NCBI RefSeq assembly: GCF_013401515.1
Contig: NZ_CP058529.1
Span: 3,100,001-3,164,000, forward strand
From: Halorarum halophilum
GTDB lineage: Archaea; Halobacteriota; Halobacteria; Halobacteriales; Haloferacaceae
Direction of reading: 5' to 3'
Length of the DNA stretch: 64,000 nucleotides
Shown: piece by piece, positions 25,747 through 34,860 of the stretch
Layout of the letters: each line of letters starts with the position of its first letter
How positions within the stretch are numbered: the stretch's first letter is position 1
The notes under the pieces: model-generated
What the model saw: only the letters and a program-made list of their open reading frames with translations
Database searches by the model: none
What the model was told of the DNA's origin: nothing
Translations under genes and position numbers: made by a program

Positions 25747-26065
25747 ACACACGCGTACCGTCGCATCAGTGAAAAACTGTTTTGAAAGTGGTATGATATT
25801 ATGCGGGAGGGCGTCGGGTAGCGGAAACGGAATCCAATAGAACGTGAGGAACTCAGAAATTCGTTCAATATCCGCGAGTTGCCGGGTCGACGAGGGCGCA
25901 ACGAGGTCGCTCGGGCGATCCCCCCGGGCCGAAGTCGTGGACGGCGAGGGGAACCGATGCGGAGGAATCCCTACAGCAGTGCCTGTGTCCCGGAAAGTAG
26001 TCGAACGCGCGGCACGTTCGGTCGACAACGGCGTTTTCTTGGCGGGCGCCCTCCCATCGACAGGC
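25747..26065. other. Divergent promoter region between M20 hydrolase and Lrp regulator
   Basis: These 319 bp hold no gene. Near the M20 start lies an A+T-rich stretch (gtgaaaaactgttttgaaagtggtatgatatta, 25768-25801) that should contain the hydrolase promoter. The rest is G+C-rich without a clear TATA box. Confidence 0.5.
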
Positions 26066-26590
26066 ATGAACGACGCACTCCGGACCGCGCCGAACCTCGA
26101 CGAGACCGATCTCGCCATCCTCGAACGGGTCGAGACCGACTTCGACGTCAGCCTCGAGACGCTGGCCGAGGAGCTGGACCTCTCGAAGTCCGCGATCCAC
26201 TACCGCCTGAATAAGCTCAAGGACAACGACGTCATCGAGGGGATCACCGCGGACGTCGACCCGCTCGCCTTCGGCCTGGAGATGGTCGCGATCACCGACG
26301 TCTCCGTCACCCACGAACAGGGCTACTCCGAGGACATCGGCGAGGCCCTCGCCGGCCTCGAGGGCGTCGACCAGGTGTACTACACGCTGGGCGACATCGA
26401 CTTCGTCGTGATCAGCCGTGTGCAGACGCGCGAGCAACTCAACGAGCTCATCGACCGGATCGTCGCGATCGGCGGCGTCAACGAGACGTCCTCGAAGTTC
26501 GTGATGCGAGAGTTCGAAAACGAGCGGTCGGTCACCGCGAACCTCACGCCGGCGGCCCGGGAGGCGGTTCTCGAGCCGTCGACCGACTGA
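26066..26590 (+). CDS. Lrp/AsnC-family transcriptional regulator
   Basis: The 174-residue protein has an N-terminal winged-helix domain (LDETDLAILERVETDFDVS...LAEELDLSKSAIHYRLNKL) and a C-terminal RAM/AsnC effector domain (DVSVTHEQGYSEDIGEALA...YTLGDIDFVVISR). The family senses amino acids and controls their metabolism. It is divergent from the M20-symporter-HyuC group, so it is the obvious candidate regulator of the catabolic island. The ATG at 26066 gives the standard length. Confidence 0.9.
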   Translation: MNDALRTAPNLDETDLAILERVETDFDVSLETLAEELDLSKSAIHYRLNKLKDNDVIEGITADVDPLAFGLEMVAITDVSVTHEQGYSEDIGEALAGLEGVDQVYYTLGDIDFVVISRVQTREQLNELIDRIVAIGGVNETSSKFVMREFENERSVTANLTPAAREAVLEPSTD

Positions 26591-26777
26591 ACATCGCCGC
26601 CTGGAGGACGGGGAACGGACGACGTCATCCTGGTCGTCCTGACCAACCCGCACCCGCTGGAAACGCGAGGAGCACAGCGGTTCGTCGCTGGTGGTCCGAC
26701 GCTCGTTCGTTCACGGCCCTGTCCACGTGACCTTCGGAGAGCCCAACCGTTATCGGTCGCAGTCCCCCACGCCGGGC

Positions 26778-27806
26778 ATGGACCTCTCTATCGTCGATCT
26801 CTCCCCGGTTCCGGACGACGGCACGGCGACCGACGCGTACGCGAACACCGTCGAAACCGCACGTCGGGCCGAGCGACTCGGCTACTCGCGGTTCTGGGTG
26901 GCCGAACACCACGGGATGGCGGACACCATCGCGGGCACGACGCCCGAAGTCCTGCTCGGGCACCTCGCCGCCGAGACCGACTCGATCCGGCTCGGGTCCG
27001 GGGCGGTGTTACTCAACCACTACAGCCCGTTCAAGGTCGCCGAGGAGTTCGGCGCGCTGGACGCGCTCGCACCCGGTCGGATCGACGCGGGCCTCGGTCG
27101 GGCGAACGGGTCGCCGGCAGCCGACCACGCCCTCGGAACGGACCGCCACGTTCAGAATCCGGACGAGGACCACGCCGAGAAGATCGAGGCCGTCGTCGCT
27201 CACCTCTACGACGAGTACCCCGACGAGCACGCCTACAGCGACCTGACGATCCCACGCTCGGGCGAGGACCGACCCGTTCCATGGGTGCTCGGGTCGAGTC
27301 CATCGAGCGCGGCCATCGCGGGCGAACTCGGGTTGCGGTACTGTTTCGCGGCGTTCATCCGCCCGCAACTGGCCACGCGTGCGCTCGAGGCGTACCGCGA
27401 GCACTTCCAGCCGTCGCGGCTGGCCGGCAGCAGCGACGAGCCACGGGGGGTGGTCGCGGTGAACGCGGTCTGTGCGGGGACCGACCAGGAGGCGGCGCGG
27501 CAACGATCGGTGGCCGAGGCGACGTACGCGCGGATGCGACGCGGCGTCGTCGGCACCAGGCCGTCGGTCGACGAGGCCATCGACGAACTCGGCGGTGCCC
27601 CCGAGCCGACGCCTGCGACACTCGATGCCGACGAGTGGCCACGATCGATCTCCGGGAGTCCGGAGACGCTCGCCGACCTGCTCGCACAACTCGCGGGTCG
27701 CGTCGGCGTCGACGAGGTGATGATCCAGCACACCGTCGCCGATCACGACGACGCGCTCCGATCGCACGAACTACTGGCCGACGCCGTCGGCCTCGATCCT
27801 CGCTGA
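26778..27806 (+). CDS. LLM-class flavin-dependent monooxygenase (luciferase-like)
   Basis: The 342-residue protein shows the bacterial-luciferase-like barrel: a start LSIVDLSPVPDD, RAERLGYSRFWVAEHHG, RLGSGAVLLNHYSP, and LDALAPGRIDAGLGRANG. The family uses F420 or FMN to oxidise organic compounds; the EHH and SGAVLLNH segments place it in the FMN-binding MsnO8 branch. No partner gene is visible, and the substrate is unknown. It stands alone between the Lrp regulator and the convergent exported protein. Confidence 0.87.
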   Translation: MDLSIVDLSPVPDDGTATDAYANTVETARRAERLGYSRFWVAEHHGMADTIAGTTPEVLLGHLAAETDSIRLGSGAVLLNHYSPFKVAEEFGALDALAPGRIDAGLGRANGSPAADHALGTDRHVQNPDEDHAEKIEAVVAHLYDEYPDEHAYSDLTIPRSGEDRPVPWVLGSSPSSAAIAGELGLRYCFAAFIRPQLATRALEAYREHFQPSRLAGSSDEPRGVVAVNAVCAGTDQEAARQRSVAEATYARMRRGVVGTRPSVDEAIDELGGAPEPTPATLDADEWPRSISGSPETLADLLAQLAGRVGVDEVMIQHTVADHDDALRSHELLADAVGLDPR

Positions 27807-27882
27807 CGGCGGTTTGCAGTCGGACGACGGGTGAGTATCCGACCCCGCTCCCGTTCCACCCGGACGCGGTAACTCGTCCATG

Positions 27883-28854
27883 TCAGGCCGTGTAGGCGTC
27901 GACCCAGACGAACTCCTCGAGCGTGATGGCGTAGGCGTCCGCGCTCCCGACGTAGCGGGTCGTGTAGCTCGTTGGGTAGTAGCCGGCCTCGGGGAACGCG
28001 CTGGGAAGTGGGACGGCGGTCGTGACCTCGCCGGCGGCGCTGGCGGCGACATCGCGCATGAACGCCTCGGTGATCATCGGCTCGGTGAACGTGAGCTGGC
28101 CGGTACCCCCACCTAGGTAGGTCGGGAGGTCGAGTAGGCTGCCGCCGGGACCCAGCGGCAGCTGGAGGGTCCCGTCCGGTTCCGTGGGGTCGATGGCGAA
28201 GTCGTACGCCCCGTAGATGTAGGTGTGGGTGAACGGCACGGTCGGGTCCCACTCGGGAGACGTCTCGTCGTAGAGGTGTTCGCCCATCGCCTTCACGATG
28301 AACCGCGGCTCCTCGTAGACGTAGTTCTCGGGCCAGAAGGCCTCGGGGAGGTCGTAGGTCGCGACGCCCATGAACGGGAGCGGTCCCGGCGTGACGATGG
28401 CATCGACCGCGGCTTCGTCCACGAAGTAGTAGTGGAAGTCGAAGTGCGGGGTCGTCCACACGTCGGCGGGTGGGTGGCCGGCGGGGTTCCAGTCGATGCC
28501 GGCGAACGTGTACGCGAGCCCGTCGACGTCGGGGAAGTCGAGCTTGAGGTGTCGCCCCTCGGACTGGCTCGTGAGCCGTTCGAAGGCGTCGCTGGACATC
28601 CAGATTCCCAGGTGAGTTGGTTCGTCGGCCCGGTTGGTCGTGGCGAACGTCCAGACGTCGTCGTCGCCGGCAATGGACGCCGCTTCACCGCGTTCGTAGT
28701 TCGAGTTCGGGGTGTCGAACGGATTCCGGCCGCGTGCGGCGGTGCCGCCGACTGTTCCGACGAGGGCGCTCCCGGCCAGCGCCGCCCCGAGTCCGTACAG
28801 CACGGGACGGCGACCGACGGTGGACACACGGCGTGGAGAATCCTGTTTCGACAT
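27883..28854 (-). CDS. Tat-exported protein of a DUF5602/TTHB210-like kind
   Basis: The 323-residue protein starts with a twin-arginine signal (GRRPVLYGLGAALAGSALVG). The mature part has PHFDFHYYFVD with two His, then FMGVATYDLPEAFWPENYVYEEP, a pattern seen in TTHB210-like extracellular proteins whose function is unproven. The His-x-x-x-His segment could bind a metal. It is folded in the cytoplasm and exported across the membrane by Tat, as is common in haloarchaea. No operon partner exists. The DUF assignment is by eye. Confidence 0.75.
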   Translation of the reverse strand: MSKQDSPRRVSTVGRRPVLYGLGAALAGSALVGTVGGTAARGRNPFDTPNSNYERGEAASIAGDDDVWTFATTNRADEPTHLGIWMSSDAFERLTSQSEGRHLKLDFPDVDGLAYTFAGIDWNPAGHPPADVWTTPHFDFHYYFVDEAAVDAIVTPGPLPFMGVATYDLPEAFWPENYVYEEPRFIVKAMGEHLYDETSPEWDPTVPFTHTYIYGAYDFAIDPTEPDGTLQLPLGPGGSLLDLPTYLGGGTGQLTFTEPMITEAFMRDVAASAAGEVTTAVPLPSAFPEAGYYPTSYTTRYVGSADAYAITLEEFVWVDAYTA

Positions 28855-29142
28855 GGTACACGGCTCTCAACGCCGCCAGCGAGCATATCCTCGTAGTGAT
28901 ACGTGATAGCATGCCCTGAGAGGTGGAACCGTCCACGTCAAGCGGACCGCGAGATCACACGCCCCGGGCGACAGCGGGGGACGCGCTAGTCTCGGCGGCC
29001 GGCTCGGCTGTGCCCTGAAACTCGACGCCGTGAGCTGGGCACGTTTGGGGGCGCGCGTCGATATTACGAACAGGGTACGCGGATGTGCTGGCAGTGACGG
29101 TCGACGGAGGCGAAAGAGCCGCCCCCGACGACGCCCGGATGG

Positions 29143-29940
29143 TCACTCCGTGGTCCGTTCGAGGGTGAGCGGTCGGGCCTCGCGTCGGTACGACTCGTAC
29201 GTCGATTCCGCCCACTCCCACGCCGCCGAGGCGTCGGTGTCGAGCAGTGCCTGCACCGTGCCGCTGTCGGGGTTGTGGCAACTGATCGCGATTCGGTCGT
29301 CGAAGAGACTGAGCCCGTAGGAGGGTACGTCGTCGTGCAACCGGACCAGGAGGTTACCGCTCTCCAGCGGTTCGGAACAGTGCTCCTCGTACCGTGAGAG
29401 GATGTACCTGGCGACGTTCGGCGGATCGATGACCTCGGTGTCCATGCCGTCGACGATCCGGCGTGAGAGCTCGTCCTTACACGGTTCGAGCAGGGCGACA
29501 TCGTACCCCACGAACCGGAACCGGTCCGTCTCCCGGAGCAGCGACACGAACCGGTTCACCGGACCGTACGGGTTGTCGGCCCCGGCGTTCGTCACGACCG
29601 CATCGGACACCATCTCGACGGTAAACCCGCTCGTCTCGGTCGGGAGCCACCGCCAGACGTCCCGTAGCCGCTGCTCCGTCTCGATTCGGTCGATCAGCTC
29701 CCGTATTCCAGCCGCGACGAACCCGCCCAGTTCCGTGGTCGTGAACCGGTGTCCGTCGCGGCGGATCCATCGTCGTTCCTCGAACTGGCGCAGGGTCCGC
29801 CCGATCGTGGACGCCGACGACCCTGTATTCTCCAGGAGGTCGGACCGGCTCCGGGGCCGGTCGGCCAGGGCGGTGAGTACGGTGACGCGGTGTTCCGACC
29901 GGGCGAGGTACTCGATGTCGTCGAGCGGCGACTGGTCCAT
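29143..29940 (-). CDS. Winged-helix regulator with DUF1724/methanogen-output-type domain
   Basis: The 265-residue protein has an N-terminal winged helix (HRVTVLTALADRPRSRSDLLENT, then STIGRTLRQFEERRWIRRDG) and a C-terminal domain beginning near FTVEMVSDAVVTNAG, with DRFRFVGYDVALLEPC and GLSLFDDRIAISC, as in haloarchaeal DUF1724 regulators. It is divergent from the DUF1326/DUF2182 pair; a GTGACC-CGA-GGTCAC dyad lies between them and may be its binding site. I use the ATG at 29940; one 15 bp upstream is possible. The effector is unknown. Confidence 0.8.
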   Translation of the reverse strand: MDQSPLDDIEYLARSEHRVTVLTALADRPRSRSDLLENTGSSASTIGRTLRQFEERRWIRRDGHRFTTTELGGFVAAGIRELIDRIETEQRLRDVWRWLPTETSGFTVEMVSDAVVTNAGADNPYGPVNRFVSLLRETDRFRFVGYDVALLEPCKDELSRRIVDGMDTEVIDPPNVARYILSRYEEHCSEPLESGNLLVRLHDDVPSYGLSLFDDRIAISCHNPDSGTVQALLDTDASAAWEWAESTYESYRREARPLTLERTTE

Positions 29941-30063
29941 GGTCTTTGATAGCATGGCCCATAGAGGCGGGCCAGCGACATAATCGTTCGCGCTTCTCGA
30001 CCAGCGCTTGGAGACGACTTCACGTTCCGGTCGGGACCCGGATACGTCCGGTAACTGCACGTG

Positions 30064-30078
30064 GTGACCCGAGGTCAC
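30064..30078. promoter_or_regulatory. Dyad operator candidate GTGACC-N3-GGTCAC
   Basis: A perfect 6+6 inverted repeat with a 3-bp spacer lies directly upstream of the TATA-like box of the DUF1326 gene and 123 bp from the start of the divergent regulator. The position suits an activator or repressor site of the divergently encoded winged-helix protein. Confidence 0.5.
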
Positions 30079-30082
30079 GGGG

Positions 30083-30092
30083 TGACTATATC
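30083..30092 (+). promoter_or_regulatory. TATA-like box of the DUF1326 gene
   Basis: tgactatatc lies about 25-34 bp before the ATG at 30117, immediately after the GTGACC dyad. Confidence 0.5.
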
Positions 30093-30116
30093 GTCTTGGT
30101 CGGCCGCTAGGGAGCT

Positions 30117-30728
30117 ATGGCGGATTCCTGGTCCATCACCGGCGACTACGTCGAAGCGTGCAACTGTGACGTCTCCTGTCAGTGCGTCCTCCTGGAGCCC
30201 CCGGACGACGACGCCTGTGCCGTCTCGTTCGCGTGGCGGATCGAGGACGGTCGGTACGGCGACGTCGATCTGAGCGGGCTCCACGCGGCGATGCTCGTCC
30301 GGAGCGAGGAGGGGGTCCTGTTCGATCCGGCCGTCGCGTGGCACATGGTGGTCCTCGTCGACGAGACGGCCGACGATGATCAGCGGGCCGCCCTCGAGGA
30401 CGTTCTCCTGGGCCGGGCGGGCGGTATCTTCGCGGCCGCCGCCGATACGCACGTCGAGCGCGCCGAGGTGGCGACCGCCCCCTTCTCGTTCACCCGGAAC
30501 GATGCGGATTTCTCGGTCGAGGTCGGCGACGTCGTCTCCATGGAGGTGGTCGGGAAGTACGGGTTCAACGATGAACTCGGGACGATCGCACCCCATCCGT
30601 TCACCAAGGATCGGGAGATGTCCACTGGAAAATCCACCACCGCCACGGTCTCCTACGACGACGAGTTCACGTGGGACGTCTCGGGGAACAACGCGTTCTT
30701 CTGTGAGTTCGAACTGGCGAACGGATGA
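30117..30728 (+). CDS. DUF1326 domain protein
   Basis: The 203-residue protein opens with ITGDYVEACNCDVSCQCVL, the Cys-rich hallmark of DUF1326, and continues with the family's alternating strands (VVLVDETADDDQRAALEDVLLG, APFSFTRNDADFSVEVGD). The cysteines may bind a metal. Function is unknown, but DUF1326 genes are typically next to DUF2182 membrane proteins, as here with an ATGA overlap. A TATA-like box and a dyad operator stand in front. It is cytoplasmic, with no signal peptide. Confidence 0.9.
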   Translation: MADSWSITGDYVEACNCDVSCQCVLLEPPDDDACAVSFAWRIEDGRYGDVDLSGLHAAMLVRSEEGVLFDPAVAWHMVVLVDETADDDQRAALEDVLLGRAGGIFAAAADTHVERAEVATAPFSFTRNDADFSVEVGDVVSMEVVGKYGFNDELGTIAPHPFTKDREMSTGKSTTATVSYDDEFTWDVSGNNAFFCEFELANG

Positions 30729-31549
30729 CGCCGAGGGGGGAGCGCTCCCGCCACCGGCTCGCGTCCACACGTAGCTCGGTCGGCGACTACCTCGCCCGCC
30801 GCCTGCCAGTCGTCGCGCTCGTCTCCTACGTGACCGGGTTGCTCGCCTGGGTGGCGGTCATCGACCGCTGGCTCCCGATGCCAGGGGTGGTGACGGACAT
30901 GCGGATGTCCGATCCCGGGGTGCCGGAGGCGATGGCGCTCTCGAACGGGGTCGCCGGCGTCTCCCTGTACCTGCTCATGTGGGGCGTGATGATGGTCGCG
31001 ATGATGTTTCCGTCGTCGGTCCCGCTCTTCCGGCTGTACTCCAGGACGCTCGAGGGGACGACGACCGCGGGTAAAGCGACGCGGGTCGGGTCGGTCATGG
31101 GAACGTACGCGCTCGTGTGGACGCTGACGGGGTTCGTTCCCCTCCTCGTCAACAGCGTGGTACCGATCACCGCTCTTTCCACCGAACACGGGGGGCCACT
31201 GCTGGGCGGGACGCTGCTGCTCCTCTCGGGGTACCAGCTTTCACCGTACAAGGACCGATGTCTGCGCCAGTGTCGATCGCCGCTCGGCTTCCTCATGGGT
31301 CACCACCGGCCGGGCGTTCGCGGGGCGATCCGGATGAGCTGGCAGTTCAGCGTCTTCTGCGTCGGGTGCTGTTGGGCGCTGTTCGCGCTGATGGTGGTCG
31401 TCGGCTCGATGAACATCGTCTGGATGGCACTCATCGCGGTCGTGCTCTCGCTCGAACGGACGGTTTCGTGGGGAACGCACCTGGCCAAGGGGGTCGGGGT
31501 AGTCGCTGGTATGGTCGGGAGCGTCCTCCTCCTGATCTCCCTGTTGTAG
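30725..31549 (+). CDS. DUF2182 integral membrane protein
   Basis: The 274-residue protein has about seven hydrophobic segments, with the family motif LMWGVMMVAMMFPSSVPLFRLY (split around a Met-rich helix) and YQLSPYKDRCLRQCRSPLGF followed by FCVGCCWALFALMVV. The Met- and Cys-rich helices support the family's description as a predicted metal-binding membrane protein. It overlaps the DUF1326 stop by four bases (ATGA), so both are made together and probably form a complex. No reaction is known. Confidence 0.9.
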   Translation: MTPRGERSRHRLASTRSSVGDYLARRLPVVALVSYVTGLLAWVAVIDRWLPMPGVVTDMRMSDPGVPEAMALSNGVAGVSLYLLMWGVMMVAMMFPSSVPLFRLYSRTLEGTTTAGKATRVGSVMGTYALVWTLTGFVPLLVNSVVPITALSTEHGGPLLGGTLLLLSGYQLSPYKDRCLRQCRSPLGFLMGHHRPGVRGAIRMSWQFSVFCVGCCWALFALMVVVGSMNIVWMALIAVVLSLERTVSWGTHLAKGVGVVAGMVGSVLLLISLL

Positions 31550-31671
31550 CCCCATTCGGCCCGTCCGAGGGACACCGGAGTGACGGACGGCGCGTTTAGA
31601 CGGATGGTAAGTCGTCCGTTTCGCGAGGAGAATCATGGGGGTATAACAGACCGCGGCGACACTTCCTTTCC

Positions 31672-32445
31672 ATGGGGGAGGAGACGAATCACAGCAGGCG
31701 GAGAGCACTCCAAACGATCGGCAGCGTCGCCGTCGCCGGTCTCGCTGGCTGTAACGCGACGGGGTCCTCGGACCCCACACAGCAGCCGACCGACACCTCG
31801 ACGGCCACGTCGACCCCGACGGAGACGTCGACCGAGACCGCCACGAACGAACACACGGGCTCCGAGCAAACCCACGAGCACACGGACGCTGAGCCAGCCG
31901 AGGGCGTCGAGTTCGCCCGGAACCCGGAGGAAGTCCACCCGACACTGGTCGAGGAGACGTCGGTCTCCTCCGACGAGGTCCTGATCGGCTATCGTCTCGA
32001 GGACTCGTCGCTCCCGTTCGAGACCGAGGTGTATCACGCGCCGGACGGCGCCGAGATGCAGGCCACGAAGACCTACGACACCCAGGATCTCAGTCAGGTG
32101 GACCTGCTCCCGGACCAACCACAGGCGCTCGACACCGTCGCCACCGACCAGGAGGACATCCACTACGGGACGACGACCGTCGGCGAGCCACTGGCGGTCA
32201 CCCTCGTGGCGCGCCACGACGGCGAGGCCTTCGACTGGAGCGCCTGGGATCGCACCGGCCATCCCTACGGCGGCCACGACGAGGAGGATCCAGCACTGGA
32301 GGTCGATTGTTACTGCGGCGGCATGGTCTACACCGCCCCGAGCGGTGGTACCTGGGCACGGGTGATCCAGGTGACGCCCACCGAGCGCGTCGACCCCGGC
32401 TCGACCATCGTGGTCAACTGGACCTCCAGCCGGGTCAGAACCTGA
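31672..32445 (+). CDS. Exported lipoprotein, unknown function
   Basis: The 257-residue protein has a Tat-like arginine pair (SRRRALQTIGSVAVAG) and a lipobox ending LAGC, so it is attached to the membrane outside the cell. A Thr/Ser-rich linker (residues about 30-60) precedes a globular domain with VDCYCGGMVYTAPSGG and a His-rich stretch (HTGSEQTHEHTD). A TATA-like tataac at about 31643 lies 29 bp before the ATG. The CYCGG pair may bind metal or form a disulphide. I do not recognise the domain. Confidence 0.75.
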   Translation: MGEETNHSRRRALQTIGSVAVAGLAGCNATGSSDPTQQPTDTSTATSTPTETSTETATNEHTGSEQTHEHTDAEPAEGVEFARNPEEVHPTLVEETSVSSDEVLIGYRLEDSSLPFETEVYHAPDGAEMQATKTYDTQDLSQVDLLPDQPQALDTVATDQEDIHYGTTTVGEPLAVTLVARHDGEAFDWSAWDRTGHPYGGHDEEDPALEVDCYCGGMVYTAPSGGTWARVIQVTPTERVDPGSTIVVNWTSSRVRT

Positions 32446-32724
32446 CAACCCGGCTCGGGCCATCCCACTGACCAGGTCCTCGTAACCACCTCTAGATCCG
32501 CGACCGACACCCCCGACACGTCGATGTCGAAGTGCTCGGGGACCACGGACCGGAGCGTCCCGAGGTGGATTCCGGCCGCGGTGGTGAGACGTCCGGATCG
32601 CGGGCCAGCAGGGGAGAGTGATCTCGCCCGGTTCGCGGTCCGCGGCGCGGGTGAACGCCGTCGCCGTGCCGGTGATTCCGTACCGGGTGGATGTAGGTGG
32701 TCCCGATGATGGGTTTTCCGTCGA

Positions 32725-34029
32725 TTACGGCCAGATCCCCCGCGCATCGTGTGCGCGACCGACCCGGTCGAGCGCGACCATGTACGCCGCGTCACGCCAC
32801 GTGACGTCCCGCTCGTCGACCGCGGTTCGGACCGCCTCCCACGCGGCGGTCATCTCGGCCTCGAGTTCCCTGTGTACCCGTTCGAGCGACCACGACCGGC
32901 GATTGATGTCCTGGAGCCACTCAAAGTAGCTGACGGTCACGCCGCCCGCGTTCGCCAGGATGTCGGGGACGACCGGGATCCCTCGTTCCTCGAAGATGGT
33001 ATCGGCGGTACTCGTCGTCGGCCCGTTCGCGCCCTCGACGATCATCGCCGCTCGGACGTCGTCGGCGTTCGCCTCGGTGAGGACGTTGCCGATCGCCGCG
33101 GGGATCAACACGTCGACGTCGAGTTCCAGTAGTTCCTCATTGGTGATGACGTTCTCGGCGTGTGTGTTCGCGTACTCCGTGACCGCTTCGGGTTCCTCGT
33201 CGTGGGAAGGGATCTCGTGAACCGGGATCCCACCGGGGTCGTACGCGGCACCGTTGACGTCACTGATCGCCACGACTGTTGCCCCCCAGTCGTCGAGCAA
33301 CCGAGCAGCATTGGCACCGACGCTGCCGAATCCCTGCACAGCGATGGTTGTCTGTTCGAGCGGGTAGTCGTAATACTCGCACGCCTCGCGAGTGATGAGC
33401 GCGACGCTCCGACCGGGGGCTTCCTCCCGACCCTCGCTCCCGCCGATAACGGGTGGTTTCCCGGTGACCACGCCCGGCATCGTCTCTCCCTCCTGCATGC
33501 TGTAGGCGTCCATCAGCCACGCCATCACCCGCGCGTCAGTTCCCATGTCCGGGGCAGGGATGTCCTTGTTCGGCCCGATGGCACCGCGGATCTCCTCCGT
33601 GAAGCGACGCGTGAGTCGCTCGAGTTCCACCTCGCTCAGGTCCTTTGGGTCGACGACGACGCCGCCTTTCGCTCCGCCGAACGGGAGGTCCATCACGGCG
33701 CACTTCCAGGTCATCCACATCGAGAGGCCGATGCACTCCTCCCGGGTGACGGCGGGGTGATAGCGGAGGCCGCCCTTGTACGGCCCGCGGACACTGTCAT
33801 GTTGAACTCGGTAGCCAGTGTACACGTCCAGCGTCCCGTCGTCCCGGACGAGCGGGATGTTGACCTCGTGGACGTGTGCGGGATGTTTCAGGCGTTCGAC
33901 GATGTTCGGATGGACGTCGAGGTGTTCGGCGGCGTGGTTGAGCTGGCGGATCGCCGTCCGCTGGGCTGGTTCTTCGGACTGGTCTCCGCTCTGAGATGCG
34001 ACTTCCGATGCAGTCGAGTTGGAGGTCAT
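32725..34029 (-). CDS. gdhB: Glu/Leu/Phe/Val dehydrogenase, glutamate dehydrogenase type
   Basis: The 434-residue enzyme has [11 protein letters not shown], the catalytic-lysine motif [24 protein letters not shown], the cofactor motif [12 protein letters not shown] and [10 protein letters not shown]. It interconverts glutamate with 2-oxoglutarate and ammonia in the cytoplasm using NAD(P). The N-terminal 25 residues are a variable acidic extension. It follows the tiny zinc-ribbon gene by 18 bp and is co-transcribed with it. The bases from 32446 to 32724 hold no supported gene, only a short coherent minus-strand stretch I cannot name. Confidence 0.93.
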   Translation of the reverse strand: MTSNSTASEVASQSGDQSEEPAQRTAIRQLNHAAEHLDVHPNIVERLKHPAHVHEVNIPLVRDDGTLDVYTGYRVQHDSVRGPYKGGLRYHPAVTREECIGLSMWMTWKCAVMDLPFGGAKGGVVVDPKDLSEVELERLTRRFTEEIRGAIGPNKDIPAPDMGTDARVMAWLMDAYSMQEGETMPGVVTGKPPVIGGSEGREEAPGRSVALITREACEYYDYPLEQTTIAVQGFGSVGANAARLLDDWGATVVAISDVNGAAYDPGGIPVHEIPSHDEEPEAVTEYANTHAENVITNEELLELDVDVLIPAAIGNVLTEANADDVRAAMIVEGANGPTTSTADTIFEERGIPVVPDILANAGGVTVSYFEWLQDINRRSWSLERVHRELEAEMTAAWEAVRTAVDERDVTWRDAAYMVALDRVGRAHDARGIWP

Positions 34030-34047
34030 AAAAAACCAGAGCGGGAG

Positions 34048-34191
34048 TTACTCGAGGGACATCGCGCGGTTCTGCATCTCCTCACCGCATTCCGGGCACG
34101 GGCCAGGGTGCGACGTGGCCGTGACGATCGTCCCGCAGTTCAGGCACTCGTACGCGGACTCCGTCGCGGAATCGTTTGGAACGTCGTGCAT
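34048..34191 (-). CDS. Rubrerythrin-like zinc-ribbon microprotein (47 residues)
   Basis: The frame encodes 47 residues with two CxxC pairs, YECLNCGTIV and GPCPECGEEMQ, forming a zinc ribbon of the kind at the end of rubrerythrins. An A+T-rich promoter stretch (cattattaatatc, about 34210-34222) lies upstream. It is followed after 18 bp by gdhB, so the two form an operon. Haloarchaea contain many such small zinc-finger proteins; a regulatory or protein-binding role is likely but unproven. Confidence 0.82.
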   Translation of the reverse strand: MHDVPNDSATESAYECLNCGTIVTATSHPGPCPECGEEMQNRAMSLE

Positions 34192-34390
34192 CGATTGATG
34201 GTGGGGGCCCGATATTAATAATGCCCAGGTTATTAGGATGTATTATGGGCCTAGTACGAGCCCGAAATCGCACCTCGAGTTCTCCCCGTTATCTGGACCT
34301 CCCTGACGATCACGGAGCCAGCGGATCGATCCCCGCATCGTAAACGCCACTCGAAAGTCACTCCAACTGACGCGGTACGTCGGCGGAGTG

Positions 34391-34588
34391 CTAGAAGAGG
34401 CCGCTGATCGCCGCGAGGACGTCGAATTGAAACCCCAGCCACTCGACTCCTTTGTATCCGAGGAAGATGCCGCCGATCCCCAGTAGACCCGGAAGGCTCG
34501 GTGGTGCCGGAATCGGGACCTGAATCGCACTAAACAAAGCTCCAGTGAAAACCCCCGCCAGCAGGGCCAGAACGAGCTGTAACGTCAT
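34391..34588 (-). CDS. XapX-domain small membrane protein
   Basis: The 65-residue protein has two hydrophobic segments, LVLALLAGVFTGALFSAI and LLGIGGIFLGYKGVEWL, joined by the loop QVPIPAPPSLPG. This arrangement is the XapX domain, known from small membrane proteins near xanthosine-related and other transport genes; its role is unproven. A TATA-like cgtatacgttta (minus strand, about 34613-34624) lies 25-35 bp upstream. No partner gene is visible. Confidence 0.85.
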   Translation of the reverse strand: MTLQLVLALLAGVFTGALFSAIQVPIPAPPSLPGLLGIGGIFLGYKGVEWLGFQFDVLAAISGLF

Positions 34589-34860
34589 GTTCCCACCGAT
34601 AGTTTTCCCCGCTCATAAACGTATACACGATGAAACCGCGCTCCAGTACAGCCCCTCTCGAACGAGAATCGCACCACTGCATCGGCCACGTATTCGTACT
34701 CATCGGAATCAGGCGAAGTCGGATGACGTTGGTAGACCCGGCAGAGATGTACCAGTCGCTGGGGAACAGGTGTTGTTGAGGGCGCTATCGGTTTAAGGGA
34801 CGAACCTGCGACAGTCCGGCGGGGAACAGGGATATAGTAGCGCGGGGAACGGAGGTTGGG

